Of a stretch of DNA of 64,000 nucleotides, positions 33,963 to 45,344 are shown piece after piece. The position numbers and the translations under genes were made by a program. Under the pieces are notes generated by a model. It saw only the letters and a list, made by a program, of their open reading frames with translations. It did not search any database and was not told where the DNA came from. Numbering within the stretch: position 1 is the first letter of the stretch; each line of letters starts with the position of its first letter. The stretch spans positions 96,209,435 through 96,273,434 of the forward strand of contig NC_058338.1 of the NCBI RefSeq assembly GCF_905475395.1, given 5' to 3'. This DNA comes from Chrysoperla carnea (Eukaryota > Arthropoda > Insecta > Neuroptera > Chrysopidae).

Positions 33963-34944
33963 TTTTTTAATTATTGTACAAATGGCCGCAAATAATGTTG
34001 ACCTGAACGTCAATTTGGATGTTAAGTACTATGCACTGGTTCTGAGTTTTGTGTACCTCTAAGGCCTCCAAAAAATTTAATTTGAAACCCTTATTAGCTA
34101 TATGAAGAATCTCTAATTCTTGCCCAGAAGTGTGACTCGTTTCTCTTAGATGTTTGGCAAAGGTGGAGTCATCTGTGCCGATTCTATAGGATCGAAGATG
34201 TTCACGTTTTCTTATTCCAAAGTTTGACCAATTTAGACGCCATTGGAATTATATTGTTTTAAAAAGGCTAAACAAGCCGAAACGATCGCCAGCATTTTTA
34301 AATAAATAATTTATAAAAAATATTAGTGGTTGCTATATAATGGACTTCCAAAATTTAACGCTGGATACAATTAGTAAAAGTTATTCCTTATAAAAAAATA
34401 AACAACTTTTATTTGAATCATTTTTTCGTAAACATCACTGTTTAGTGTCCGTTTTCTCTAAATAAGAAGAAAATTTGCAAGCAGCTTCAACTAATGGTTT
34501 TGTGAAGCATCTTCGAAAAACGAAAAAACAATCTAGAAAATACTTTTGAAATTTTTGAAAGTCTAAAAAATATTTTTGAGACGCCCTCACGGATAAACAG
34601 TGAAATAACAAATTTTTAAGAAAAGTTGTTTAAAGAAATAACTTTTACATTTGAACTGTTGTTCTATCTCTAACGGTTTGCAAGATTAACCCTGTTTCAT
34701 TTGATTGAATAAGAAAAAAAAAATTCCATTTTAAGATTGACATATTTCGGCCAATTTCGAAGCTAGAAAGTAAAAAAAAAAAAAAATATGCACAATTAAA
34801 TCAGTTAGAACTTTTAATAAAAACTTGTTTTTTTATTTAATGTATAGTTTTTTGTAATTTGTAAAAAACTGATTAAAACTGCCAACTACACCCTCAATAG
34901 AGGGTTAAGCACCCTCCTTGAGAGTTCGATTTTGGTACAAATTT

Positions 34945-35450
34945 TTATACCATGTATATATAAAATATACATAGTATATTAAGTTTAGTCCCAAGTTTGT
35001 AACGCTTAAAAATGATGCTAGGAAATGCTGTCCGTCCGTCCGTCCGTGGACACGATAAATCAAGAACGAAAAAAGATATCGAGCTGAAATTTTTACAGCG
35101 TACTCAGGACGTAAAAAGTGAGGTCAAGTTCGTAAATGAGCATCATAGGTCAATTGGGTCTTGACCGTAGGACCCATCTTGTAAACCGTTAGAGATATAA
35201 CAAAAGTTTAAATGTAAAAAATGTCCCTTTTCAAAATTAAACAACTTTTGTTTGAAACATTTTTTCGTAAACATCACTGTTTATCCGTCGGGGCCCCAAT
35301 TAGGCGGAAATTTTATAATATGTACTATACTTGAATATCAGTTATGTATGTGTCACATGTTTGTATGTGTAATGTGATAAAGAAATCAACACTGACTATA
35401 CATGGTATTTCAACAATTAACTCAGTCAATTGTTTGTTTTCACTTGTTTC
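34945..35450 (+). repeat. Family A repeat, copy 3
   Basis: Direct orientation, with GTCCGTCCGTCCGTCCGTGG, AAAAGTGAGGTCAAGTTCGT and TTGGGTCTTGACCGTAGGAC, ending AACTCAGTCAATTGTTTG. It lies opposite copy 2 in the same intron, so the two form a second-order inverted pair about 1 kb apart. Confidence 0.85.
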
Positions 35451-35528
35451 AACCTAATAAACAACTGTGAAAAATTTTAAAAATGCAACACTTTTTTCCT
35501 TTTAGATATTTTGTTTCATTGTACTTAC

Positions 35529-36402
35529 CGTATTTTTCTTTGTTTTTAATTTCTTCTGGAAGCTTTTCCTCTGATTCGTAAGAAAAATGATTTTCTGCGT
35601 TATCAATTTCTCCTTTTTCCAGTGGAATTTTTTTCTCTAATTCGTAAGAAAATGGCTTTTTTTCCTCTTCAATTAATTTTTCTTCAACTGAAACATTTCC
35701 ATCTGATTCGTACGACAGATAATTTTCGTAAGATTCTTCCACAAGAACACTTCTTTCATCTTGTATTTCTTCATCTTTAAGTATTAATTCTGTATGTAAT
35801 TGTTTTTCAATTTTAATATACAACGGCTTATCCTCAACTTTCAAAATTGCATGTTCTAATAAATGTGTAAACGCTTTTTCACAAACTTCACATGAAAAAG
35901 ACTCATCAGTGTGAAATCGTTTATGTGTAACAAAATAAAATTCTGATTCAAACATTTGTTCACAAATATCGCATGAAAACGATCCATTTGTATGAGTTTG
36001 CTTATGCTCAGAATTAAAAACACTTTTTTCAACATCTGACGATTTTGCTACTGCATGTAGTTTTTGTTTATGTCGACTTAAACCGCTTTGACTTGAACAT
36101 TTTTTGCCACAAATATCACACGAATAATTGACTTCTTCTTCTTCTTCAGACTTGTCAGCATGCAATTGTTGTCTTTGTCGTTTTAAACTGCCTTTTTGCG
36201 TAAATTTTTTATCACATCTTTTACCAGAGATTCTTTTTTTCTGGTTAGTAATTTTTTTATGATTAACTGAATTGATTTTCTCCTTAGAGGATTTATCGTT
36301 TTTACATGAAAAAATTTCATTTTTATTATGAATTTTTTCAGATTCTATTGAAACAGTTTCTTCCTTTAGTAATTCCGCTTCTATAAGTAATATCCGTTCC
36401 AT
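35529..36402 (-). CDS. C2H2 zinc-finger gene, exon 1 with start codon
   Basis: 291 codons plus one base. Start ATG at 36402 in the context AAAATGG; donor TACG|GTAAGT. Residues 1-90 are charged, with a decayed finger (KRCDKKFTQKGSLKRQRQQLH lacks the first Cys). Good fingers lie at 93-116 (YSCDICGKKCSSQSGLSRHK) and 142-164 (FSCDICEQMFESEFYFVTHK). A half finger (FSCEVCEKAFTHLLEH) follows. Residues 200-291 are acidic, with repeats such as YELEKKIPLEKGEI and YESEEKLPEEIKNK that resume in exon 2. Joined with exons 2 and 3 the protein is about 693 residues with 13 intact fingers. No ZAD or BTB domain is visible, and I do not recognise the gene. Confidence 0.85.
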
Positions 36403-36760
36403 TTTACCCTTTTTATTTATGAGCCTAACTTATTTATTTTATCTATGCTTTTTTAAGATAAAATAATAAAAGACAGGTTGACAGGTATTCAAATCCTGCA
36501 ATGCATGATGGCAAATATGTCCAGCGTTTCAGCAGTGTTGCCAACTGTTTGGTAAAATTTCCCCCTAAAGCAATTTCAAAACCCCCTAAATTCAAAATAA
36601 TCAAACAAATTAGAATTTAGAATAGATATTTAGTAACATTAAATAAAACAATTGTATTTTTAATTCCTCCAAACAATGAGATGTAAATGTTTATATAAAT
36701 TTATAATATGTCTATTAGACATATGCATCAGCACCATCAAGTAACCATCAATGACAGTAG
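36403..36760 (-). other. 5' flank of the zinc-finger gene
   Basis: Upstream of the start codon. Contains CAGTGTTGCCAACTGTTTGG near 36530, followed by a C-rich/A-rich stretch (TTTCCCCCTAAAGC, AAAACCCCCTAAA). No TATA box or initiator could be assigned; the promoter is presumably here or within the next repeats. Confidence 0.35.
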
Positions 36761-36955
36761 CTCGATATCTTTTTTCGTTTTTGATTTATCGTGTCCACAG
36801 ACGGACGGCCGGACAACAGGAAATGGACTAATTAGGTGACTCTATGAAAACCTATAGCAAAATTTTGTTCGTAGCATCAATATTTTAAAGCGTTACAAAC
36901 TTGGGACTAAACTTACTATACCTTGCATATTACATATATGCATGGTATAAAAACA
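36761..36955 (-). repeat. Family A repeat, partial copy 4
   Basis: Only the end with TTTCGTTTTTGATTTATCGT, ACGGACGGCCGGACAACAGG and AACTTGGGACTAAACTTACT is present. Confidence 0.85.
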
Positions 36956-37186
36956 CACATACACACAACCACACAATTAAAATTTTATCCCAAAAAATAC
37001 CCTCAAAAAATTATTACCCTTTCCATTCATTTGGGAATCGTACAAAATACAACATTCGTAACAATGAAACTACAACATTAATTACATGAACATTAATCAT
37101 GTTTTTATTATATATATTCGAACATTAGAATTTCAGTTTATCAATATAATGTTTATTTTTTTCGTCGCTAATTAATTATTAAACAA

Positions 37187-37800
37187 GTGAAAACAAACAA
37201 TTGACTGAGTTAATTGTTGAAATACCATGTATAGACAGTGTTGATGAAGCAATCGTTTGTTTTTTGACGTCACGTTAATAAAAAAAGATATCCACTTTTA
37301 AATAGCTACACACACACTGATATTCCCATATTAACGCATACTATAAAATTTGCACCTAATAAGCGCCCTCGTGGGTAAACAGTGAAGTTTACAAAAAAAT
37401 TTTTCAAACAAAAGTTGTTTATTTTTTTATAAAGAACATTTTTTACATTTAAACTTTTGTTCTAATCTCTTTGTTCTATCTCTAACGGTTTACAAGATGG
37501 GTCCTACGGACCCAAGACCCAAGACCCAATTAACCCATATTGCTCATTTACGAACTTGACCTCAGTTTTTAGGTCCTGAGTACGCTATAAAAATTTCATC
37601 TTGATATCTCTTTTCGTTTTTGAGTTATCGTGTCCACAGACGGATGGTCGGACGGACGGACAACCGGAAATGGACTAACTAGGTGATTCTATGAACACCT
37701 ATACCAAAATTTTTTTCGTAGCATGAATATTTTTAGGCGTTACAAACTTTGGACTAAACTTAATATACTATGTATATTTCATATATACATAGTATAAAAA
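37187..37800 (-). repeat. Family A repeat, copy 5 (longest)
   Basis: Complete inverted copy from AACAAGTGAAAACAAACAAT to ACATATATACATAGTAT-like sequence. Small internal duplications are visible: GTTCTAATCTCTTTGTTCTA and CCCAAGACCCAAGACCC. About 50 bp near 37255-37310 is not in other copies. Confidence 0.85.
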
Positions 37801-37838
37801 TATATTAATTATTATGGGAGTAGTTTGAAAATCAGTTA

Positions 37839-38352
37839 GGGTTGGCTGATAAGTCCCCGGTCTGACACATAGATGGCGTCGCTAGTATTAAATGCATATT
37901 ATTTTTATATAGTACCAACCTTCAAATGATTCGTGTCAAAATTTGACGTCTGTAAGTCAATTAGTTTGTGAGATAGAGCGTCTTTTGTGAAGCAACTTTT
38001 GTTATTGTGAAAAAAATGGAAAAAATGGAATTTCGTGTTTTGATAAAATACTGTTTTCTGAAGGGAAAAAATACAGAGTCCGGAAACTCATTATCAAGCC
38101 AAGTTTTTGCTTCCACTGTATTTTTTCCCTTCAGAAAACAGTATTTTATCAAAACACGAAATTCCTTTTTTTCCATTTTTTTCACAATAACAAAAGTTGC
38201 TTCACAAAAGACGCTCTATCTCACAAACTAATTGACTTACAGACGTCAAATTTTGACACGAATCATTTGAAGGTTGGTACTATATAAAAATAATATGCAT
38301 TTAATACTAGCGACGCCATCTATGTGTCAGACCGGGGACTTATCAGCCAACC
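37839..38352. mobile_element. Near-perfect mariner palindrome
   Basis: 514 bp flanked by TA. Both ends are a mariner terminus (GGTTGGCTGATAAGTCCCCG). Each arm is about 235 bp, runs inward through the 5' UTR, and includes the start of a mariner transposase gene: MEK(M/K)EFRVLIKYCFLKGKNT. The right arm goes on to VEAKTWLDNEFPDSV. The two arms are almost identical as reverse complements (one visible difference, ATGGAATTT versus AAGGAATTT). A loop of about 40 nt covers the last codons. No 3' half of mariner is present. This is a head-to-head duplicated 5' end, not an internally deleted MITE. Confidence 0.9.
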
Positions 38353-38574
38353 TATTATGCTGGACATGTCTATAATTTTTATTAATAAAACAATTATACT
38401 TAACATTTTATATTTATAATGAATAATTAATTTATATATTAATAATTGACGCGAAATATTATAAAACTGGCATTATTTGAATTTGATCACGTGACCAAAG
38501 CATTGAGAGTATCTTACCCCTAAAAATTTGTCTCCAGTGAGACTACTGGACAGTGCTCGCAGTGTATATCGGAA

Positions 38575-40645
38575 CGCAGCCCAAAAAATTTATACAACTA
38601 GAACACCGCAGGCCCAAAACTTGCGATATGATGAATGAGAGAAGACTGCCAGTGAGTTTGCCTGTGTCTAATTTATATGCCATAGACCTTTTCATCGATT
38701 TGCTTTTGTTTCGGACAATTGTCAAAAAACTATTCAATCTAAGAAAGTTAAATATATTTTATCTTTTTCAAGCAGCGCTTTTTGACAAGGATAGAAGATA
38801 TAAGATATGTCTTTACTTGATTGAATTTCATTTTGTAAATGAAAAGCCCTATTGGCTACATATTGTTTACATTATTGCTATTAAGTAAATAGTTAAAAAA
38901 CGACTTATGGAATATTATTTAATACATTAAAAGTTATTAGTATTATAGAAACGTCAAAAGAAACTTTATTTACATAACAAACACAATGTAAACAGTTTAA
39001 TTTTTAATAAAATTAATGTGCCCTTAAATAATGACGTATTTCCGCAATATCGAGTAATAACAGCTAAACGCATAGATTTAGTCAGGTCAATACTTTCGTC
39101 ATGACAAAACGATATAAAAGGAGCGAAGTTTATGTAAATTTTTTGTTGATCTCTTATATTTTCGACCAGTTTTAAAATTCTTTTATTGGGTTGGTAGATA
39201 GAAAAGTATCTTTGATGCGTGCATTAATTACGTGAGGCATTTTTAAGGATTTTTTAAAAATAATTTATTGGAGAGTGTAATTGCCCCGATTTCCCCTCTC
39301 TAGATCCGAGCTTGTGTTTATAACAACACGTATTTTTAACCAAAGTTCTCAAATACATGAATTCAGCGATCTAACTTTTTACATAAATGTTTGTGACATA
39401 GAATTTTCGATATCGGTGATGTCATCATGTACCAACATCATTTTTCTCATTTATATTAATCTCAAATATAGATTCTCAGTATGTACCAAGCCATAAACCG
39501 AGTCTGTACTTGTATGTATAGTGTTGCTTTAACATATATTTGTAAATGTACATATGGTAACAACAAGTGTTTATTAAAAAATCAATTGTGAATTAGTTTT
39601 ATTTATTTACATAAAATAAAAGTTGTTAAACTTTGTTTAACAATTATTAATATTTGAAAAATATTTTTAAATCGTTTCTAATAAGTTTAAGTATGCAATA
39701 AAAAGGCATCAAATAAAATAAATATAAATAATTTTAAATTATTGTTTTTTTTATTTACTTATAGGGGCAGGTGTAGTACCTAGAATCAAAATTTACATTT
39801 ATTTTTTTATTTTTTTTGGAAACGGAAATTTTTTCTGTTAATTTTTTCTAATTAGCACTCTAGACATTTCCAAAATAAAATTTTTCCCGCTTTTTTTTTG
39901 TCTCATTAGATAAAGTCCAAAAAATGTTATCTAAGTTATCGAAACCGTTTTTTAATCATTCATTTAATTAAAAATTTAATGTAAATGTTCAAATTTTTAC
40001 AAAAGGTAATATAAACATCTTTTATGTATGGTTTTGAATCCAAAGAGTTTATATACAAAGAGAACTAGAGGGATATGCTAACCTGTAAGTGGATGCGATA
40101 TGATGAATGAGAGAGAAGAGTGCAAGTGAGTTCTCCTTATCCCATGTCATAGTCATATGTCATAATCATATGATGCCTAGAGATTTTGTGTCTGTTCTTA
40201 TATTTGTTTTGTACAAAGAGGTTATATACAGTTTTGTATTATTTTTTTCTGAAAAATGAAAAAGTGTTTAATATGCATACTAAGTACAGAATTTCTTTTT
40301 CACAAATATTATAGTTGAAATATTGATAGATGAAAGTGCACTTAAAGTTAAATAATAATTAAACTTAATAAAACTTTTCGTTAATTTTATTAAAAGTTCA
40401 ACTGTTTATACTGTGTATGTTTTGTAAATAAAGTTTCTTTTCACGTTTGTATTTTTTGAATAACTTTTAATGTATTAAATTATATTCCATGAATCTTTTT
40501 TTAACTATTTACTTAATAATGTAAACAATATGTAGCCAATGACATATAGATTAGACAAAGACACAGGGGATCTCACTGGCAGTCTTCTTTCTCATTCATC
40601 ATATCGCAAGTTTTAAGCCCTGACATTCTCTAGTTGTATAAACTA
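38575..40645. mobile_element. 2-kb foldback element (family G)
   Basis: The left landmark ATACAACTAGAACACCGCAG and TGCGATATGATGAATGAGAG returns inverted at 40570-40640 (CTCATTCATCATATCGCAAG, CTAGTTGTATAAA). Inner pairs: 38885-38990 with 40380-40520 (AGTAAATAGTTAAAAAA, AAACTTTATTTACATA). An extra GATGCGATATGATGAATGAG copy lies near 40095. No coding sequence; open frames inside are incidental. Confidence 0.7.
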
Positions 40646-40904
40646 TTTAGTATACTATGAATTGTCATAACAGACGGCGTCATGTATCATGGCGCACGAT
40701 TCTGATGTGTTTTAATGTCACAATTTTTTTAAGCGAGTATATTTATTGCAAAACACTTAAATGTAAATATCATATTTCTTATAGGAATCATTTTTCTGGT
40801 CTCTACAATCGATTCGACGTATTTTTGGTACATCAAAAAATTTACTGGAAGTGTCTATTGTTCTTCAACACTGTGTGGCTTTTTTTTTGTTGACAATTTA
40901 AATA

Positions 40905-41210
40905 TTCAACAAGCGAAAACAAACTATTGATTGAGTTAATTGTTGAAATATCACGTAGTAAAAGTGTTGATTATGCAATCGTTTATTTTGTACGTCATGT
41001 AAGTTAAGAAAGAGCCACTCTTACACACAAAGTAATAAGAGATGTGGCAAACCTATTTAAACCTAATTTGCGCTCTCACGGGTAAACAGTGATGTTTACG
41101 AAAAAATGTTTCTATCAAAAGCTGTTTATTTTTTTATAAGGAACATTTTTTACATTTAAACTTTTGTTCTAACTATAACGGTTTACAAGATGAGTCCTAC
41201 AGACGTATAC
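40905..41210 (-). repeat. Family A repeat, partial copy 6
   Basis: Inverted copy from ACAAGCGAAAACAAACTATT to AACGGTTTACAAGATGAGTC, lacking the (GTCC)n half. Confidence 0.8.
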
Positions 41211-41229
41211 TTTCTCACGAAATTATAAC

Positions 41230-41545
41230 TGCAAAATAGTTTAAATAAAATACAGTTCAAAAACTAAAACTCCGGCGACTACAGAATCACGCTCTTAAAA
41301 GTATGAAAACAATAAAATATTTTCATCTGAAATGGTTATGATAAGTAAAATCAGCATTACAGTCGGGGGACTTCTTTTTCGCCCCGTGGAAAAATTTTTT
41401 ATCTTAGAGGTCCCCCGACTATAATGACGATTTTATTTACCATAACAATTTTAGATGAAAATACTTTCTTGTTTTTATACTTTTAAGGGCGTGATTTTGT
41501 AAAAGCTGGGGTTTTATTTTTTGAATTTTATTTAATTTAAAAATT
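41230..41545. repeat. Inverted repeat with about 150-bp arms
   Basis: Arms meet near 41385. Paired landmarks: ATTACAGTCGGGGGACTTCT with GGTCCCCCGACTATAATG, ATTTTCATCTGAAATGGTTA with AATTTTAGATGAAAATAC, and the outer TAAATAAAATACAGTTCAAA with TGAATTTTATTTAATTTA. Confidence 0.75.
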
Positions 41546-41559
41546 ATTTAATTGTAACG

Positions 41560-42240
41560 ATCCGCGAAGTGCATGGGAAAAATCCGTACGAAATCCCTTG
41601 TGGAAATAAATCTGTTCTGGAACTCAAAATACACAGTTTGAAATTCAGAAAAAAAATGTGAGGTAAAACTATCTCTGAAAAAGTCTGAAAATATGAATTA
41701 AATTATTAATCAATCATTTAAGCAGCGGTAATAAATTGAGACTCTTTCGGAAGAAATATTCTCAGTTCTGTCTGCCAGAGAAAATTTTTCCAGAATTAAT
41801 TAGAGATTTTGTGAAAATTTAGTTAGCTAAATAAAGTACCTAACAGTAAGACTTTTCAGAATTTATCAGTAAAAATTTAAACGTTTCACATTTTCGAATA
41901 AATTAATGACTTTAGGTGTTATCATATTGAATACTTCTCAGTTCTTAAGGAATATGATAATTCGCCAGGAAATTATTTAGAGTTTTTCTGACTTGTTTAT
42001 TTGCTCTGAAGAGAACTCAGAATGATTGTATATTAAGTACTTATATAATATTTCTTCCTAAACAGTCTCAATCTGTTACCATTTTCTGTCATTAAATGAT
42101 TGATTAATAATTTATTTGATATTTTCAGCCTTTTTCAGAGATGGTTTCACTTCACATATTCTTTTTCTGAATTTTAAACAAAATATTCTTTCGGATTCTA
42201 GAGTTCCGGAACAGATTTATTTCCACAAAAGATGCAATGC
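41560..42240. mobile_element. Foldback element (family H)
   Basis: Left arm from about 41585 (CTTGTGGAAATAAATCTGTT, CTGGAACTC) pairs with the right arm near 42190-42235 (GAGTTCCGGAACAGATTTAT, TTCCACAAAAG). Inner pairs include TTAATCAATCATTTAAGCAG with GTCATTAAATGATTGATTAA. The central 300 bp is unpaired. Confidence 0.7.
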
Positions 42241-43284
42241 TTCAAGATTTTAATACCAGTCGAAGATACCGTTCTAACTTGCGTTTTGCAACAAAACTCC
42301 ATTAAATCACGCCGCCGTAAGCATTTTTCTGCATATCTTAATCGCGAAAATTAGCAGACGGTATCGAAAATCTAGAGAAAGTTTTTTCAAATAAAAGCTA
42401 TTTTGGGTATTGGGAACTGACATGGAGGCGTAGCTTAAAAAACATGCCGGAAAGTAACTTACACTTTTAAATGTTTAACGCATGTGATAGTTAAAAAAAC
42501 ATTTTTCTTTTTCTATTCGTCGGTTGGTGAAAATTTATTTATAATTAATGTGGACTTAGGTATGAAAATTAGGTAAAAATTATGCTCAAAGCTTTAAAGC
42601 TGGCGTGTTTACTCAAAAACAGAGATCGATCAACTTCAGAATAATTACAATAACCAGATAATACCTGGCAGTCACATTGAATGTTATGGAAGCGGCAGAC
42701 AGAATTAGTTGCGAAATAAAATATAATTTTATGATCTTATCACAAATTAAAGTGTTTGAAGTCTATAAACGGGAAAAACAAAGATTTTTATAAATTTTAC
42801 AAATGGATATATAAATAATATTTTAATTAAAAGTTATTATTATTTAAAGAATAACACTTTTAACACTGTACGATCGCCTGCCTTTGAAAATTTATGGAAA
42901 ACTACTTTGCAATTTTTATTATCTTACTATCTCTAACTACACAAATTACTCTATTTTTTTATTTAACACGTTCTGTAAAAATTCCAACTTCCAATTTTAA
43001 TTTTATTTATCGATAATTTATTATAAACAATTTATTGCTAATATAAACATTATGTATTCACTCGACAGTTGTAACCCATTAATAGTTTGTTTTTTCTACC
43101 ACCAGACTGCGTGCCTCGATTTGTCAGTTCCTAATAGAACAAGAACTTCAAAAAATATCAAGTTTTATTTAAAAACAAAGTTGACCCGTGGTTGGCCATG
43201 AATGACGACTTTCAAATAACCGGTTCATTTTAGTCACCATGATATTGTTAATGAATAAACAAGCACAGCCTATTAGTACAGGTA
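42241..43284. other. Non-coding, no gene seen
   Basis: AT-rich, no open frame of interest and no obvious repeat pairing within the window. Confidence 0.4.
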
Positions 43285-44690
43285 AATAGAGTTTTTAAAT
43301 CGAAATTTTTTTGAGAACAGTCTGATTAAGATGTAACACGGCTTATTTTGTTCGCAATTTAATTAAAAAAAAGGACATACTTTTAGAATTTTCCCTACGG
43401 CCCCCCTTTCATTGTAAATCCCCCAAAAACTTATTGTAAAACATAAAAATAGAAAATAAACCTACGTAGGTCGGTTTGGGATCGCTAAATCCAAACCCAA
43501 GCTTAATAAACTGTAAAAATTCAATAAGGTAGCCGGAAAATGTCGTTTTTCGCTGAAAAATTAATAGAAAATAGTGCCTTTAAGGGGATTTTGAGGTCGC
43601 TGAATTCAAATCTTAAGTCAAAAAATGTGAACATTTAAAATGATGACTGGGAAATTTTATTTCTATCCAAAAATGCACTTGTCGATGCTTCAAAATAATA
43701 TAGTTAATTCTAATAAAAATTTGATGCAAAATATACGCTAACCAGGAGGTTTTCGAGGTCACTGAATTCAAATCTACAGCCGGAAAATGGGTAAATCCAT
43801 TAGAGCAGAAAAAAAAAACAATTTGGAAAAGTGAAAAATTTTATACGATGTATGCAAGTTGTTGTTTCAAGCATTTATTGATTTATTATACAAAATTTTC
43901 ACTGCCACTTGAGCTTTAAATTTTGGATTATCTCCATCTTTTGTTAAGATTGTATTATATTCTTCAGCAGGAATAGGTAAAGTAATTTTTTTTGTTTTAA
44001 TTTCATCTTTACATTCAATGCCTTCCTCTTCTTCTGCTGCTTCTGGAATCGGTACGTAATTTGAACAATTTCCTTGGCAATTTATGCAATCTACTGGACA
44101 ATGAACTTTTTTCTTTCTGCAGCCATACATACATACATAGTTTAAGAAACCTCCGACAAATTTATCGGGTGCGGAACTCTAAACTCGCAATTGAAACATA
44201 GCTAAGAACAGTCTCCATTAAATTACTTTTTTCCTTAGAACCTTCTCCAAACTGAAACGATTTTGAGGATCATAGCTTATTTTTTAGTTCTTCCGGGTAC
44301 AGAACCCTATATAAACTCGCATTTAGCCATAGCTAAGAACACTCTCCAATAAATTACCTTTGAAAAATAACAAAATCTCTTTTATCTTTATATTTAATGC
44401 TGCCACATTTTGGTGGTAAAAATGACTATTTTCAGCGAAAAGCGGCATTTTTCAGCCGCATATTGAATTTTCATATTTTTTTGAGCTCGGTTTCGATATA
44501 TTTTCTATTTTTTACTGTTTGCAAAATACTAACCATTTCGGAGGCTTAACGGAGGTTTCCAAAGAAAGGGGGGTCGATGGGGAAAATTCTAAAAGTATGG
44601 TTTTTTCTAAATTAAATTACGAAAAAAATAAGCCGCGTTACATTTTAATCAGACTATTCTCAAAAAAATTAGATACTCGACCCTGATTTT
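43285..44690. mobile_element. Foldback element (family I)
   Basis: 43295-43435 (TTTTTTTGAGAACAGTCTGA, ACACGGCTTATTTTGTTCGC, ACTTTTAGAATTTTCCCTAC) is inverted at 44565-44680 (GGGGAAAATTCTAAAAGTAT, AATAAGCCGCGTTACATTTT, CAGACTATTCTCAAAAAAAT). It contains a Cys-rich minus-strand ORF (43867-44130) and a stretch near 44170-44350 related to the widespread TAGCTAAGAACACTCTC repeat. Confidence 0.7.
43867..44130 (-). CDS. Small Cys-rich ORF, possible transposon-protein tail
   Basis: 87 codons. The N-terminal part YGCRKKKVHCPVDCINCQG and NCSNYVP has six Cys. It is followed by an acidic segment EAAEEEEGIECKDE and then TLPIPAEEYNTILTKDGDNP. The pattern CRKK..HCPVDC.NC.GNCSN resembles the Cys-rich end of the Academ-type protein at 18.6 kb (SCRKHGLKCSSMCLACEKESCSN), which is also followed by an acidic stretch. 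It is therefore more likely the 3' end of a decayed transposon gene in this foldback than a host gene. No upstream domains are seen. Confidence 0.45.
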   Translation of the reverse strand: MYGCRKKKVHCPVDCINCQGNCSNYVPIPEAAEEEEGIECKDEIKTKKITLPIPAEEYNTILTKDGDNPKFKAQVAVKILYNKSINA

Positions 44691-45344
44691 ACATAAATAG
44701 CCTGCACTACAATAAATAATTGTTAACGATGCCCCTGATATTATCAAAGAAAAAAAATTGATGAGCACGACAATATTTAAATTTGTTGAAACGAGTTGGT
44801 TATTTTTGAAAACTTGATATCCAACAAATCATTGACATATACAGGGTTGCTCACGCTATTCGACAGGCTAAACGGCTAGATTTTGTTCTTTCAGGAATAC
44901 ATGAACGGTTACTTGCTGTACATTTTTAAATTATTTTCGTAATATACAGGATGACCGGAAACGCGAAATGTATCAAAGTTGTATTTTTTTACGATCAAAA
45001 TAAATATATGTGTTTTTCATTAAGGTTTACCTCACTCTATATAACTTAACGGTTTTCGAAATATTCTGTATTTTCTGAAATTATAGTAGCAATTTTAACG
45101 TATAATTAATTTCTCAAAGGTTATATCAGTTTTTCAAACCAAATTTAACTTGGAGTCTACTAATCGTGTGAGATTCTTGTCACAACTGTGAATAATTGAA
45201 TTACGAATACAGCCTGTTCCAAAATTATGACTTAAGAGTTAAAAGTTTTAAATGATAATAAGTTGTTTGTAAAAGTTTTAAACGAAAAAGTTTTAAATTG
45301 TAACTGTTAACTATCAAATACCATCAATTTACTTTAGCTAACTG
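44691..45344. other. Non-coding, no gene seen
   Basis: AT-rich. Phrases such as ATACAGGGTTGCTCACGCTA and ATACAGGATGACCGGAAACG look like fragments of old mobile elements, but no boundaries are visible. Confidence 0.35.

Larger units (their letters stand above)
33205..35505. mobile_element. Family B foldback filling intron 1, invaded by family A
   Basis: The left B end begins near 33220 (GTTGCATCTTTAAAATTTTT) and the right B end finishes near 35500 (inverted, AAACAACTGTGAAAAATTTT then GCAACAC). The body at 34440-34960 matches the intact B copy at 52205-52760 (GGTTTTGTGAA, GAGACGCCC, AACGGTTTGCAAG, GAATAAGAAAAAAAAAATTCC). Two family A copies are inserted in opposite orientations. The intron itself runs 33175-35528; the right B end stops about 25 bp from the exon 1 donor. 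Confidence 0.7.

Noticed and set aside
33410..35450. Regularly spaced repeats considered as a CRISPR-like array
   Set aside because: Units are about 500 bp, in mixed orientation, in a eukaryotic intron; they are dispersed family A elements.
37961..38231. Two opposing 74-codon frames that look like a convergent gene pair
   Set aside because: They are the two arms of the mariner palindrome, each holding the same truncated transposase start, not separate genes.
38553..38888. 111-codon plus-strand frame
   Set aside because: Lies within the arm of foldback family G, has no recognisable domain, and the same region is inverted elsewhere without an open frame.
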